Notes under the pieces: generated by a model
Seen by the model: the letters and a program-made list of their open reading frames with translations, nothing else
The model's database searches: none
What the model was told of the DNA's origin: nothing
Part shown: positions 1 to 9,010 of the stretch, one piece after another
How the letters are laid out: each line of letters begins with the position of its first letter
Position numbering within the stretch: the first letter of the stretch is position 1
Translations under genes and position numbers: made by a program
Assembly: GCF_000316115.1 (NCBI RefSeq)
Contig: NZ_JH993797.1
Span: forward strand, 4,636,486 to 4,700,485
Reading direction: 5' to 3'
Length of the DNA stretch: 64,000 nucleotides
Origin: Leptolyngbya sp. PCC 7375
Lineage (GTDB): Bacteria; Cyanobacteriota; Cyanobacteriia; Phormidesmidales; Phormidesmidaceae

Positions 1-829
1 GCCAGGAAATGGCATAGAGCAACGGCAGACGCATATCTGGCCAGCCTAGCTGTGCCAGCATTGAGGTGTCCTGGGTCTCAATTAGTGAGTGAATAATGCT
101 CTGGGGATGAATCAGCGTATCGACGTGGTCGTAGTCCATCCCAAACAAATAATGGGCTTCGATGACTTCTAGTCCCTTATTCATCATTGTGGCTGAGTCC
201 ACTGTAATCTTGCGACCCATGGACCAGTTAGGATGCTTGACGGCATCTGCAACGGTCACGTCCTTTAGCCTTTCTACAGGCCAATCACGAAAGGCACCAC
301 CGGATGCGGTCAGAATAATGCGGCGTAGCCCCCCTTCGGGCAGCCCCTGCAAACACTGGAAAATGGCGGAGTGCTCGGAGTCAGCAGGCAGCAACTTGAC
401 CCCATGTTTTTCTACTAGGGGTAAAACAACTGGACCACCCGCAATTAGCGTTTCTTTATTGGCTAGGGCAATATCTTTGCCAGCTTCAATGGCGGCAATT
501 GTCGGCAGCAATCCCGCACAGCCGACGATGCCAGTTACGACCGCCTCTGCATCACCATAGCGAGCAACTTCTACGATGCCCTCTGCACCAGCCAGAATTT
601 GTGGTTGTGGGTCTACATCAGCAATTGCTGCTTTGAGTTCTGCCAGCTTGTTCGCATCGTGGATGGCGACAATTTCTGGCTTAAATTGGCGGACTTGTTC
701 AGCCAGCAGTGTCACATTACGGCCTGCAGCAATGCCAACTAAGCGAAACTTATCAGGGTGATGCTCAACAATATCGAGGGTTTGGGTGCCAATGGAGCCA
801 GTTGAACCAAGCAGAGTGATTGCCTTCAC
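1..829 (-). CDS. dxr: 1-deoxy-D-xylulose 5-phosphate reductoisomerase, 3' end outside window
   Basis: Converts 1-deoxy-D-xylulose 5-phosphate to 2-C-methyl-D-erythritol 4-phosphate with NADPH, the committed step of the MEP isoprenoid pathway (carotenoids, phytol, quinone tails), in the cytosol. Translating the minus strand from a GTG at 829 gives an N-terminal NADPH-binding stretch MKAITLLGSTGSIGTQTL, then NKETLIAGG, the metal/substrate motif DSEHSAIFQ, SGGAFRDWP and HPNWSMGRKITVDSATMMNK, all hallmarks of Dxr. About 276 residues are present out of a usual 390-400, so the C-terminal domain lies outside the window. No in-frame ATG lies near the start, so GTG is used. The gene diverges from the small protein gene at 1002. 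Confidence 0.96.
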   Translation of the reverse strand, partial: MKAITLLGSTGSIGTQTLDIVEHHPDKFRLVGIAAGRNVTLLAEQVRQFKPEIVAIHDANKLAELKAAIADVDPQPQILAGAEGIVEVARYGDAEAVVTGIVGCAGLLPTIAAIEAGKDIALANKETLIAGGPVVLPLVEKHGVKLLPADSEHSAIFQCLQGLPEGGLRRIILTASGGAFRDWPVERLKDVTVADAVKHPNWSMGRKITVDSATMMNKGLEVIEAHYLFGMDYDHVDTLIHPQSIIHSLIETQDTSMLAQLGWPDMRLPLLYAISW

Positions 830-1001
830 GGTAATTGCCTATTGCTAAAGGTTTACAGCTGACCATCTGGCCCGCCCTCTTCCAACTATAGATTCTTAAT
901 GTCTTTTCACAAAATTTTAAGAGCTGCGGGGAATGGTTCGCTTTTAGAAATCACGACCATAATTGATTGAAGGAGACGCTAGCGAATCGCCCTAACCCTT
1001 T

Positions 1002-1331
1002 ATGGAAGCTTTTTCCCCTAACCCACCTAAGTGGGCCGAATCTGCAACTCATGCCCTGACGTTTTCCTGTCCGCACTGTAGTGAGTCTGCCAGCGTAGCG
1101 ACTGATGTTTGGATTAATCGCCGATCGCCTGTTTACACCCACAACCACAAACGCAAGTGGCAAGAGTTTTATCAATGTAAATGTGGCGTAGCCTGGTGGG
1201 CTTGGAGTAGCGATCGCCCGCCGAACTCCTGGCAAGTAAACGATCCACCCAATGATCCACCAGAGGAATCACCGTCCAATTTGGATCCCCTGACAGGGTT
1301 AGGGGATAGTTGGGGAAGTTTTGATCCCTAG
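1002..1331 (+). CDS. Small zinc-ribbon-like conserved hypothetical protein
   Basis: A 109-residue protein with no function I can name. Seen directly: a CPHC pair near residue 24 and a CKC pair near residue 61, spaced as in a zinc ribbon, followed by GVAWWAWSSDRPP, and a proline- and acid-rich tail. The tryptophan-rich segment after the second cysteine pair resembles small cyanobacterial hypotheticals. It ends 22 bases before rbsK on the same strand, so co-transcription is plausible. A 94-residue ORF on the other strand (951-1235) overlaps it but has no family-like features; the cysteine pattern favours the plus-strand reading. Confidence 0.65.
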   Translation: MEAFSPNPPKWAESATHALTFSCPHCSESASVATDVWINRRSPVYTHNHKRKWQEFYQCKCGVAWWAWSSDRPPNSWQVNDPPNDPPEESPSNLDPLTGLGDSWGSFDP

Positions 1332-1353
1332 TGTCTGAGCTGTAGTTTTTTCA

Positions 1354-2274
1354 ATGCCTATCATTGTTTTTGGCAGTCTTAATATGGACCTGGTGGCCCA
1401 GGTGCCTCGTTTGCCTCAGTCTGGCGAAACATTATTGGGAACCGGCTTCACCACAGTCCCAGGAGGCAAAGGCGCTAACCAGGCGGTAGCGGCTGCCCGT
1501 TTGGGTGCGCCTACAACCATGGTGGGTCGGGTTGGTGACGATAGCTTTGGACAGGAACTATGCAACAGCTTGCAGGCGTCTAATGTGGCTACGGATTTAG
1601 TACTGGCCGAGCCGGGACCTTCGGGGGTGGCCCTGATCAACGTGGATGAATCGGGTGAAAACCAGATCGTGATGGTGCCTGGAGCTAATGGCAATGTGGA
1701 TTTATCCGATGCAAACCGCCTACCTCTAGGGCCTGAGCCCTTAGTTTTGCTGATGCAGTTTGAAATTCCCCTGGTGGCGGTACAGGCAGCTGCAAAGCGA
1801 GCGGCTGAGCATTGTGTAATTCTAGACCCAGCCCCGGCTCGCTCCGATTTGCCTACAGATTTTTATGGCCTGGTGGATATTCTGACGCCTAATCAAACAG
1901 AGGCATCCCAGCTTGTGGGCATGAAAGTAAAGAGTGTGGCCACCGCTATGGAAGCTGCTCAGGTGCTGCGACGGCGGGGCGTATCGACAGTCATTGTGAA
2001 ATTGGGGAGCCAGGGGGCAGTGGTTGCCTCAGATTTAGAGGTCTTTCATGTGCCTGCTTTTGAGGTTAAAGCGGTAGATACTGTGGCTGCTGGGGATGCG
2101 TTTAACGGTGGTTTAGCAGTTGCTTTGGCAGAAGGAAAATCGTTGCGGGCAGCAGTTGTGTGGGCCAGTGCAGTAGCCGCCCTAGCGGTTACAAAAGCTG
2201 GGGCACAGTCATCTATGCCAATCCGAGCACAGGTGGAAGACTTTTTGCTCAGCCATCCTTCAGGTAGTTTATAG
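1354..2274 (+). CDS. rbsK: Ribokinase (PfkB family)
   Basis: Phosphorylates D-ribose to ribose 5-phosphate using ATP in the cytosol. The 306-residue length is normal. Motifs in order: VFGSLNMDLV at the N-terminus, the PfkB signature PGGKGANQAVAAARLG (about residues 36-51), ILTPNQTEA near residue 185, VIVKLGSQGAVV near 212, and the catalytic-base motif DTVAAGDAFNGG near 243, where the aspartate of GDAFNG is the general base. No ribose transporter or pyrimidine-nucleoside operon is next to it, so the ribose may come from nucleoside breakdown (a nucleoside hydrolase is at 34454). Other PfkB sugar kinases cannot be fully excluded. Confidence 0.9.
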   Translation: MPIIVFGSLNMDLVAQVPRLPQSGETLLGTGFTTVPGGKGANQAVAAARLGAPTTMVGRVGDDSFGQELCNSLQASNVATDLVLAEPGPSGVALINVDESGENQIVMVPGANGNVDLSDANRLPLGPEPLVLLMQFEIPLVAVQAAAKRAAEHCVILDPAPARSDLPTDFYGLVDILTPNQTEASQLVGMKVKSVATAMEAAQVLRRRGVSTVIVKLGSQGAVVASDLEVFHVPAFEVKAVDTVAAGDAFNGGLAVALAEGKSLRAAVVWASAVAALAVTKAGAQSSMPIRAQVEDFLLSHPSGSL

Positions 2275-2480
2275 TCTTGATGCTCTAGACTGAATGAGTA
2301 CCGTGTCGAGTGAAAAAAATTGGTGCAGTCAGTGGAGCATTAGCAATAATTTGCGGTTAATTCAGCACTGCTAATAGGCGAGACTGTGCATCCGAATATT
2401 TTTCGCAAACGTAGTACTTACATAGCGGCGTTGCTGCTTAGCAACAGCGGCAAGATTGTCATTACGCTTCCTGCGCTTCA

Positions 2481-4049
2481 ATGCCCTCAAATCAACCAGA
2501 TGTCATTTTTTTGGTGCTCGACACTCAGCGTGTGGATCGCCTGTCGTGTTATGGCTACGAGAAGCCGACTTCGCCACATATAGATGCGTTTGCTGAGGGG
2601 GCGACACGGTTTAAAGTCGCGATCGCACCCGGCCAATGGACCATTCCTTCCCATGCGTCCATGTTCACTGGACTGTATCCATCACAGCACCAGATGCAGC
2701 AGTCCTACTCAGTAATGCCGCCTCATCTCAAAACCTTGGCAGAGCGACTGCAAGATGGCGGTTACTACACATCTGCATTTTGCAATAACCCTCTGGTTGG
2801 CGTCATTAACAATGGTCTGCGACGTGGGTTTTACAGCTTTCTCAACTACAGCGGTTTACTCAGCTCTCGCCCTAACCAAGCCGGTATCCCCTCAAGCTTT
2901 TTAGATAAATATCGCCAGCTATTCAAACGCATTGTTGCAAAGGCACTCAACAAGGTTCAAGATGCCTTTGCTCGTTCTGACTGGTTACTATCATTATCAT
3001 TTACACCTTTAATGGTGCCCCTGTGGCAAACGGCCCTCAGCTTCAAAGGCAATACTCGCAAGTCTTTAGACGATGCCGCTCAACTGTTGATTGAGCGTAA
3101 AGGTGTGAAGGCGAACCAACCCGTTTTCACCTTTATCAATCTGATGGGCACCCACATGCCCTACCATCCTCCCCGCGAGTACATCGAAAAATTTGCCCCC
3201 AATGTTCTCAAAGATCGCGATGCTCAGACGTATCTACGTCGCTTTAATAGCGATGTCTACGGTTGGCTTGCGCCCCTGATGGGGGCCTTGGGAGACCAGC
3301 AAAAAGATACCCTAGATAGCATGTATGATGCTGAGGTCGCTGCACAAGATGTACAGGTTGGTCATTTTCTAGAACAGCTGAAACAGGCCGGTCGTTTAGA
3401 GAATACCTATGTTGTTGTTTGTGCCGACCATGGAGAGCATTTAGGAGAGAAACAGCTCATCGGCCACAGTCTCTCTATCTACAATGAACTGGTGCAAGTG
3501 CCATTAATTATCCATGACCCTAACGATATGATTAGTCGCGGCACTGTTCGCGATGATGTCGTCTCCACTCGCTGTTTATTCCATACTGTATTGTCAGCAA
3601 CAGGGCTGGCAACTCCCGAAGAGGCTGAGCTTAGTCTAGAGCATTCAAACACCAGCAAGACTCTAGAAGAGGTGGATCCTGAACATTGTGTTTATGCAGA
3701 GGCAATCACTCCACAGAATGTACTGAACCTGATTCAAAAACGGCAGCCTGAACTTATATCTCAGCATGCCTGTGATCAGACTCGACGGGCTGTGTGGGTT
3801 GGGAATCACAAATTAATTGAAACTGATCAAAATCCTCCCGAACTCTATGATGTTCAAGGTGATCCAAATGAGAGTTTAGATTTGAGCGAAATTTTTCCAG
3901 AGATGGTGGAATCGTTACAAGATTCTCTCTCTGCCTTTAGTCAAGATGCTGATCAGCATCGGGCTCTATACTCTCAAGCCCGTGCAACTGGATTTGACGA
4001 TCCAGAAGTTCGCCGTCGTCTCAAAGACCTTGGATATCTAGAAGAATAA
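2481..4049 (+). CDS. Sulfatase-fold (alkaline phosphatase superfamily) hydrolase with threonine at nucleophile position
   Basis: A 522-residue metalloenzyme of the sulfatase branch. The N-terminal VIFLVLDTQRVDRLSCYGY carries the first metal aspartates, and ADHGEHLGE near residue 317 gives the DHGE metal motif. Where true sulfatases have C/S-x-P-x-R, the source of formylglycine, this protein has W-T-I-P-S-H-A-S-M-F-T-G, with Thr in the nucleophile position and His in place of Arg. That pattern is shared with superfamily members that use Thr/Ser directly on phosphate esters, so a phosphodiesterase or phosphotransferase role is likelier than sulfate ester hydrolysis (inference). No signal peptide is visible. 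The stop is two bases before the lgt start, so the two are surely co-transcribed. A start upstream of MPSNQPDVIF is not supported. Confidence 0.8.
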   Translation: MPSNQPDVIFLVLDTQRVDRLSCYGYEKPTSPHIDAFAEGATRFKVAIAPGQWTIPSHASMFTGLYPSQHQMQQSYSVMPPHLKTLAERLQDGGYYTSAFCNNPLVGVINNGLRRGFYSFLNYSGLLSSRPNQAGIPSSFLDKYRQLFKRIVAKALNKVQDAFARSDWLLSLSFTPLMVPLWQTALSFKGNTRKSLDDAAQLLIERKGVKANQPVFTFINLMGTHMPYHPPREYIEKFAPNVLKDRDAQTYLRRFNSDVYGWLAPLMGALGDQQKDTLDSMYDAEVAAQDVQVGHFLEQLKQAGRLENTYVVVCADHGEHLGEKQLIGHSLSIYNELVQVPLIIHDPNDMISRGTVRDDVVSTRCLFHTVLSATGLATPEEAELSLEHSNTSKTLEEVDPEHCVYAEAITPQNVLNLIQKRQPELISQHACDQTRRAVWVGNHKLIETDQNPPELYDVQGDPNESLDLSEIFPEMVESLQDSLSAFSQDADQHRALYSQARATGFDDPEVRRRLKDLGYLEE

Positions 4050-4051
4050 GT

Positions 4052-4867
4052 ATGTATCCTCCCGTAGATCCGACGATTGTCGAAATTGGTCCCTTTGCCC
4101 TGCGTTGGTATGGCCTACTCATGGCCACTGCTGTGATTACCGGCTCCTGGTTTGCCAGTAAAGAAATTGAACGCCGTGGTAAGAACCCTGAAGACTTTTG
4201 GGACATGTTGATCTGGGTGCTAATCCCAGCCTTTATCGGTGCCCGTCTCTACTATGTTTTTGTCCAATCCAGTGATAAAGCCTTTTACCTCCAAAATCCT
4301 GGCCAGATTTTACAAGTCTGGGGTGGCGGTATCCATATTTTTGGTGCATTTATCTTTGGGAGCATTGCCCTCTGGCTCTTTACCAAATTCCGTCGTTTAC
4401 CCACGCTAATGTACCTAGATGCAGCGGCGGTAGGTTTACCCATTGCCCAAGCCATTGGTCGCTGGGGTAACTTTATCAATCAAGAACTCTATGGTCCCCC
4501 CACCGCTTGGCCCTTTGGGTTGCGTATTGATCCACAGCACCGTTTAGCTCCCTACAACGATTTAATTGCCTACCCTGAGTCCACCCGATTTCATGCCCTG
4601 TTTCTATACGAATCTGTTTGGAATTTGTTAGGTTTCTTGGTGCTGTACTGGGTGTCAAAGCGGTTTGGTAGACAGTTGCGACCTGGCGATATATCCCTGT
4701 TGTACTTAATTTGGTACCCCTTTGGTCGTTTCTTTATTGAGTTCCTGAGGACAGATTCCTGGTTCTTCCTGGGTACACCGTTTAATGTGGTGCACATTCT
4801 GTCTCTTCTTGCGGTTGTTGGGGCTGGAGCTACGTTTTTCCTCAGGAGACGTGTTGCTTTGAGATAA
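4052..4867 (+). CDS. lgt: Prolipoprotein diacylglyceryl transferase
   Basis: Transfers diacylglyceryl from phosphatidylglycerol to the lipobox cysteine of prolipoproteins in the inner membrane, the first step of lipoprotein maturation. The 271-residue protein is polytopic, starts with FALRWYGLLMATAV and contains the Lgt signature GRWGNFINQELYG (about residues 137-149), with the RWGNF core, and the later GDISLLYLIWYPFGRFFIEFLRTD. It starts two bases after the upstream sulfatase-fold gene. Several probable client lipoproteins lie in this window, at 7259, 9439 and 33330. Confidence 0.97.
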   Translation: MYPPVDPTIVEIGPFALRWYGLLMATAVITGSWFASKEIERRGKNPEDFWDMLIWVLIPAFIGARLYYVFVQSSDKAFYLQNPGQILQVWGGGIHIFGAFIFGSIALWLFTKFRRLPTLMYLDAAAVGLPIAQAIGRWGNFINQELYGPPTAWPFGLRIDPQHRLAPYNDLIAYPESTRFHALFLYESVWNLLGFLVLYWVSKRFGRQLRPGDISLLYLIWYPFGRFFIEFLRTDSWFFLGTPFNVVHILSLLAVVGAGATFFLRRRVALR

Positions 4868-4998
4868 GGCCCTCACCCTAAATCCCGTTCCCGAGGGAGC
4901 GGGACTTTTACAAGGCTTTTATCAGCCTTTTGGTTAATAGAAATTAGGGTCTCTCTCCCCTTCTCCCCAGGGAGAAGGGGCTGGGGGATGAGGGTCCA
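4868..4998. repeat. Compound palindromic repeat between lgt and the next phosphatase gene
   Basis: Two strong hairpins are nested in a wider inverted arrangement. The first, 4883-4904, has 10-base arms with one G-T pair (tcccgttccc / gggagcggga) followed by a short T run, so it could terminate the lgt transcript. The second, 4957-4980, has perfect 10-base arms (ccccttctcc / ggagaagggg) with a 4-base loop. Outer ends ccctcaccc (4870-4878) and gggatgaggg (4985-4994) are nearly complementary. The structure is that of a dispersed palindromic element rather than a simple terminator. Confidence 0.7.
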
Positions 4999-5064
4999 CT
5001 CCCTAGTTAAGTAAAACTCTTATCGCTCAACGAATTTATCTCTTCTGTTCCTTCTACTTGTCCC

Positions 5065-6456
5065 ATGCCTCCCTCTCCTCGCCTCATTATCATCGGCCTT
5101 GACTGCATGGAACCCTCTCTCGTCTTTGAGCAATGGCGAGAGGATCTACCTAATCTATCCCGTCTAATGACCCAAGGTAGCTATGGTCGTTTAGAAAGCT
5201 CCATTCCTGCCATTACCGTTCCAGCTTGGAGCTGCATGATGACTGGGCGCGATCCGGGGGAACTGGGCATCTACGGCTTTCGTAATCGAGCAACGCGGGC
5301 CTATCAGAACATGACAATTGCTGATGGGCGAGCTGTGCGTTTCCCTCGGCTATGGGATTATCTGGGCGATGCTGGCTGGAAGGTGGCCGCTCTAAGCGTC
5401 CCCGGCACATCGCCACCCTACGAGGTAAATGGTTCAATGGTGTCGTGTTTTCTGACGCCCAGTCCCCAGGTTACCTTTACCCATCCACCGGAGCTTGGCG
5501 ATCAAATTCGTAGCTGGATGCCGGACTTTATGATGGATGTGCCTGAGTTTCGGTCAGAGGATAAGGCTGAAATTCTGTCGAATATTCATAAGCTATGCGA
5601 TCAGCGCTTTACCCTGGCGGAGAAGCTGATTGTGCAGGACCAGCCGGACTTTTTGATGCTGGTGGATATGGGTGTGGATCGCATTCACCATGCGTTTTGG
5701 AAGCCCATGGACCCACGTCATCCTGACTATCAGCCAGATATGCCCTTTGCTACGGCGATCCATGACTATTACTGTCATGTGGATGAACGGGTTGGACAGT
5801 TGCTTGCTCAGTGTGATGAAGAGACTGCAGTATTGGTGGTGTCGGACCATGGGGCACAGCCGTTGATGGGGGGTATTTGCATCAATGAATGGTTGATTGA
5901 GAAAGGATATCTCACGCTCAAAGAGAAACCCAACGAACCGACTGCTCTAGATAAGGTTGAGGTGGATTGGGAGAAGACCAAGGTGTGGGGTGCAGGTGGC
6001 TACTATGCCAGAATCTTCTTGAACGTACAGGGAAGAGAGCCTCAGGGAACAATTCCGCTGCGAGAGTATAAAGCATTTCGTGAGCAGCTGATTGCAGAGC
6101 TGGAGGCGATTACGTTACCGGATGGTTCTCCGATGGAAGTGAAGGCCTATGTGCCTCAGGAGACTTATCAGAAGGTGCGGGGAATGGCTCCGGATTTGCT
6201 AGTGTACTTTGATTGGTTGGCGTGGCGTTCTGTGGGCAGTGTGGGCACAGGCGAGCTGTATGCCAAAGGGAATGATACTGGGCCGGATGATGCGAACCAT
6301 GCCCAGTATGGTTTGATGATTTTCCATGATCCGAAGGTTCCCCAGGGTGGTCAGGTGTTAGAGAATTCTCAGCTGTACGATATTGTGCCGACCATGCTAG
6401 ATCGGTATGGGGTGGATGGTCCTAGTGATTTGCGGGGTAAGGTTTTGTCGATATAG
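5065..6456 (+). CDS. Alkaline phosphatase superfamily (type I phosphodiesterase/nucleotide pyrophosphatase-like) protein
   Basis: A 463-residue predicted phosphohydrolase. The N-terminus LIIIGLDCMEPSLV holds the first metal aspartate, SIPAITVPAWSCMMTG (about residues 50-65) the threonine nucleophile region, followed by GIYGFRNR, and VLVVSDHGAQPLMGG near residue 255 the Asp-His metal pair. This layout is typical of nucleotide pyrophosphatase/phosphodiesterase relatives found in bacteria and archaea; the natural substrate is unknown. There is no signal peptide. It is separated from lgt by the palindromic repeat at 4868-4998 and is the second Thr-nucleophile enzyme of this block. Confidence 0.82.
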   Translation: MPPSPRLIIIGLDCMEPSLVFEQWREDLPNLSRLMTQGSYGRLESSIPAITVPAWSCMMTGRDPGELGIYGFRNRATRAYQNMTIADGRAVRFPRLWDYLGDAGWKVAALSVPGTSPPYEVNGSMVSCFLTPSPQVTFTHPPELGDQIRSWMPDFMMDVPEFRSEDKAEILSNIHKLCDQRFTLAEKLIVQDQPDFLMLVDMGVDRIHHAFWKPMDPRHPDYQPDMPFATAIHDYYCHVDERVGQLLAQCDEETAVLVVSDHGAQPLMGGICINEWLIEKGYLTLKEKPNEPTALDKVEVDWEKTKVWGAGGYYARIFLNVQGREPQGTIPLREYKAFREQLIAELEAITLPDGSPMEVKAYVPQETYQKVRGMAPDLLVYFDWLAWRSVGSVGTGELYAKGNDTGPDDANHAQYGLMIFHDPKVPQGGQVLENSQLYDIVPTMLDRYGVDGPSDLRGKVLSI

Positions 6457-6473
6457 ATGAACCGTCCCCGGCA

Positions 6474-7196
6474 GTGACGCCTTCTACTACCATTGAGCAA
6501 GATAAGACTGACTACAGTGCTTTGGTCAGTCAATGTAAGGAAAATGTAGGGAGGCGCAACCCGATGCCTATCAACTGGTCAGCCTTGGGACGGCAACCTC
6601 AGACCTATGGATTACTTTTGGGGACAGCCCTGGGGTGTGGTCTGTTGGTTATCTTAGCCGGTAACCGACCGGTGGCCTGGTTGGGGAGTGGTGCTGTGGC
6701 TACTGTGATGACAGGCAGCTGGGTAACGGCTTATCGATCGTCGTCCAGCGGTGTACAGGATGACAGTGACTTGCTTAATGCTGCTAACTTTCAACGGCGG
6801 ATTGAGGCTATTCAAGCCCAGGTGGCTCGCGATGGTTATCAGACTTGGCAGCCGGTTAAGGCTTGGGCATTGCAGTCGCAAACGTTTGCGAAGGGTATTT
6901 GCGATCGCGAATCCACCCTTCGCACTGAACTCCTCGAAGCCCTATACACCGTTGTGGAGTTAGCCCAGCAGGTGGCCGATGGCCTCCAGGTACAGGCCCA
7001 GATTCAAACGCCCACCTATCAACAAATGGCCAAAAAGCAGCTGAAGCAGAGTTGCGATCGCATGGAGCAAACCTACAAGCAGCTACAGCAGCTCCAAGAC
7101 CAGGTAGCCTTGGCCAGTCTCTCCCAGGGGGATGCCTCCCTACCCCAGCGATTAGAAACCCTGATCGCCGCCAATAAAGAAATTCTAGAAACCTAG
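6474..7196 (+). CDS. Membrane-anchored coiled-coil protein, unknown function
   Basis: I do not recognise the family. The frame opens with a GTG at 6474, but ATG at 6564 (residue 31, MPINWSALGR) is an equally possible start. Visible features: one or two hydrophobic segments at about residues 46-82 (YGLLLGTALGCGLLVILAG and a following AVATVMTG stretch), then a soluble domain rich in Gln and Leu with heptad character at about 175-235 (KQLKQSCDRMEQTYKQLQQLQDQ begins near 193). It precedes the solute-binding/VWA lipoprotein by 62 bases on the same strand. XpaC-type proteins have a similar membrane plus coiled-coil shape and neighbours, but the resemblance is weak. Confidence 0.6.
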   Translation: MTPSTTIEQDKTDYSALVSQCKENVGRRNPMPINWSALGRQPQTYGLLLGTALGCGLLVILAGNRPVAWLGSGAVATVMTGSWVTAYRSSSSGVQDDSDLLNAANFQRRIEAIQAQVARDGYQTWQPVKAWALQSQTFAKGICDRESTLRTELLEALYTVVELAQQVADGLQVQAQIQTPTYQQMAKKQLKQSCDRMEQTYKQLQQLQDQVALASLSQGDASLPQRLETLIAANKEILET

Positions 7197-7258
7197 GCCA
7201 GTCAACTGCTTAGATATCTGCTCAGACACCCGCTGCCATCGTTGCTTTAATACCAGCC

Positions 7259-9010
7259 ATGCTCAAAAAACTGTTTCCAAATCGCACTCACCGTCAGCTC
7301 ATCAGTCTTGTCCTAGGACTGATGTTTACCCTGGGTCTTGGGGGTATAGGTGGCTGTCAATCGCCAGTCACATCCCTGGAAACAGCCCAAGCCACCCTCA
7401 CCAAGCAGGTATTACCCCAAATCAATGTTGCTAGCAATCTAGTCTCCGACGAAGTTGCCAGTCGCTACACCGTTGATCAAATTGCAGAGCCCCTGCCCGA
7501 CATTGAGAATTTCCCCCTCTATGGAGCCCAACCCAGGGCAGACCAGCTCTATCTAGAAATCTACAGCTCCTCGGAAAAAGCCAATATTGACCGGCAAAAT
7601 GAGCGTTGGCTGGTGGAAGTGGCCGATGCCTTTAACCAACGTCAAGAGAAAAGTAGCTCTGGCAAAGTTATCCAGGTGGGTATCCGTCAAATCGCCTCCG
7701 GTACCGCCGCTCGCCTCATCGGCGCAGGGGTAGCCCAGCCCACGGGCTATAGCCCTTCGAACGATCTATGGGTATCGATGATCCAAAGTCAGGGCATTCA
7801 GGTGACCCCCGTGGCCGAACGGCTGGTGGCGAATACGGCTGGGTGGGTGGTGCCCAGTGATGTTTACCAACAGCTGGAGGGTAGCGGTGAGGTTACGTTT
7901 GATAGTTTGTTGAATGCGATCGCAGCAGGCCAAATCAGCGTAGCTTACCCCAATCCCTATAAAAGCTCCACCGCCCTAAATTTGCTCTACACCCTCTATT
8001 GGCGTGCCGCTGGTCATCAAAAAGATGGTGGGGCGTTGACCAAAGCCGAGTTACAAACCCCCCAAGTAACATCGGTCTTTGACCAGTTTCAATCCCAGGT
8101 GCTGATCACCACACCGACTACATTAGAGCTGCAGGAACTTTTCCTCCGAGACCAGACCAAACTCCAGGCATTTCCATTGGAATATCAAAATTACCAGGCC
8201 CTCAAACAGGTCGCTGGATTTGAATCCACTGAATTTATTCCCTTTGGCATTCCCCACAACAATCCTCTAGTGGGTTTTGATTGGAATACTCCCGAAACCG
8301 CCGCTGCCCTGCAAAAGTTCGCCGCCTTTGCCCAGTCTCCTGACATGATAAAACTGGCCAATAATCAAGGCTTTGTTGACACCGATTATCTCAAGGCTGC
8401 CCATCCCCCCATCCCCAATGGAGGAACCCTACTAGCGGCCCAGTCCACTTGGAAAAGCAATAAAGATAGTGGTCGTACGGTTTATCTCGAAATGGTGATT
8501 GACACTAGCGGGTCCATGGAAGGTGAACCCCTGCAGGCTGTTCAAGCCGGGTTGCGCATTGCCAGTCAACAAATTAACCAAGGCAACCAGGTGGGCCTAG
8601 TCACCTTTGCCGATCAGCCAGTCCGACGGCTGGAGCTGACTCCCTTTGATGAGCTGCAGCAGAAAAAACTATTGGCCGCCATTGACCAACTCCAGGCCGA
8701 TGGCGGTACCGCCATGTACGACGGTGTGATGGTGGCTTTAGCAGACCTGATGGAAAAACGAGCCAACGACCCCAACGGTCGATTTTACCTACTACTGCTC
8801 AGTGATGGTGATGTTAATGAGGGGCACCTATTCCGTGATGTCCAAGACATCATGGCCTATAGCGAAGTGCGTTTTTACCCCATCGCCTACGGCAACGTCA
8901 ATGAGGCCGAACTACAAGCCATTGCTAGCCTGAGAGAGTCTACCGTGAAGCAAGGCAACCCCGACAATGTACAAACCTTGTTTAAGGACTTATTCCAAGT
9001 AAATCTGTAA
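7259..9010 (+). CDS. Solute-binding-like plus von Willebrand factor A domain lipoprotein
   Basis: A 583-residue exported protein. The N-terminus has a basic start, a hydrophobic core and the lipobox-like LGGIGGC, so cysteine 33 is the probable lipidation site and the client of Lgt. Residues about 90-390 look like a periplasmic solute-binding fold (YLEIYSSSEKANIDRQNERW, then FNQRQ, ASGTAARLIG, ANTAGWVVP). Residues about 410-575 form a VWA domain with a complete MIDAS start DTSGSM, the threonine in GGTAMYDG, and LLSDGDVNEG. MIDAS domains bind a divalent metal and a protein ligand. The gene overlaps the next by one base (TAATG), indicating translational coupling. The combination suggests an envelope sensing or assembly role (inference). 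Confidence 0.8.
   Translation: MLKKLFPNRTHRQLISLVLGLMFTLGLGGIGGCQSPVTSLETAQATLTKQVLPQINVASNLVSDEVASRYTVDQIAEPLPDIENFPLYGAQPRADQLYLEIYSSSEKANIDRQNERWLVEVADAFNQRQEKSSSGKVIQVGIRQIASGTAARLIGAGVAQPTGYSPSNDLWVSMIQSQGIQVTPVAERLVANTAGWVVPSDVYQQLEGSGEVTFDSLLNAIAAGQISVAYPNPYKSSTALNLLYTLYWRAAGHQKDGGALTKAELQTPQVTSVFDQFQSQVLITTPTTLELQELFLRDQTKLQAFPLEYQNYQALKQVAGFESTEFIPFGIPHNNPLVGFDWNTPETAAALQKFAAFAQSPDMIKLANNQGFVDTDYLKAAHPPIPNGGTLLAAQSTWKSNKDSGRTVYLEMVIDTSGSMEGEPLQAVQAGLRIASQQINQGNQVGLVTFADQPVRRLELTPFDELQQKKLLAAIDQLQADGGTAMYDGVMVALADLMEKRANDPNGRFYLLLLSDGDVNEGHLFRDVQDIMAYSEVRFYPIAYGNVNEAELQAIASLRESTVKQGNPDNVQTLFKDLFQVNL

Noticed and set aside
951..1235. 94-codon ORF on the minus strand
   Set aside because: Overlaps the plus-strand gene with zinc-ribbon cysteine pairs; its own translation shows no domain, and the start region lacks a ribosome site.
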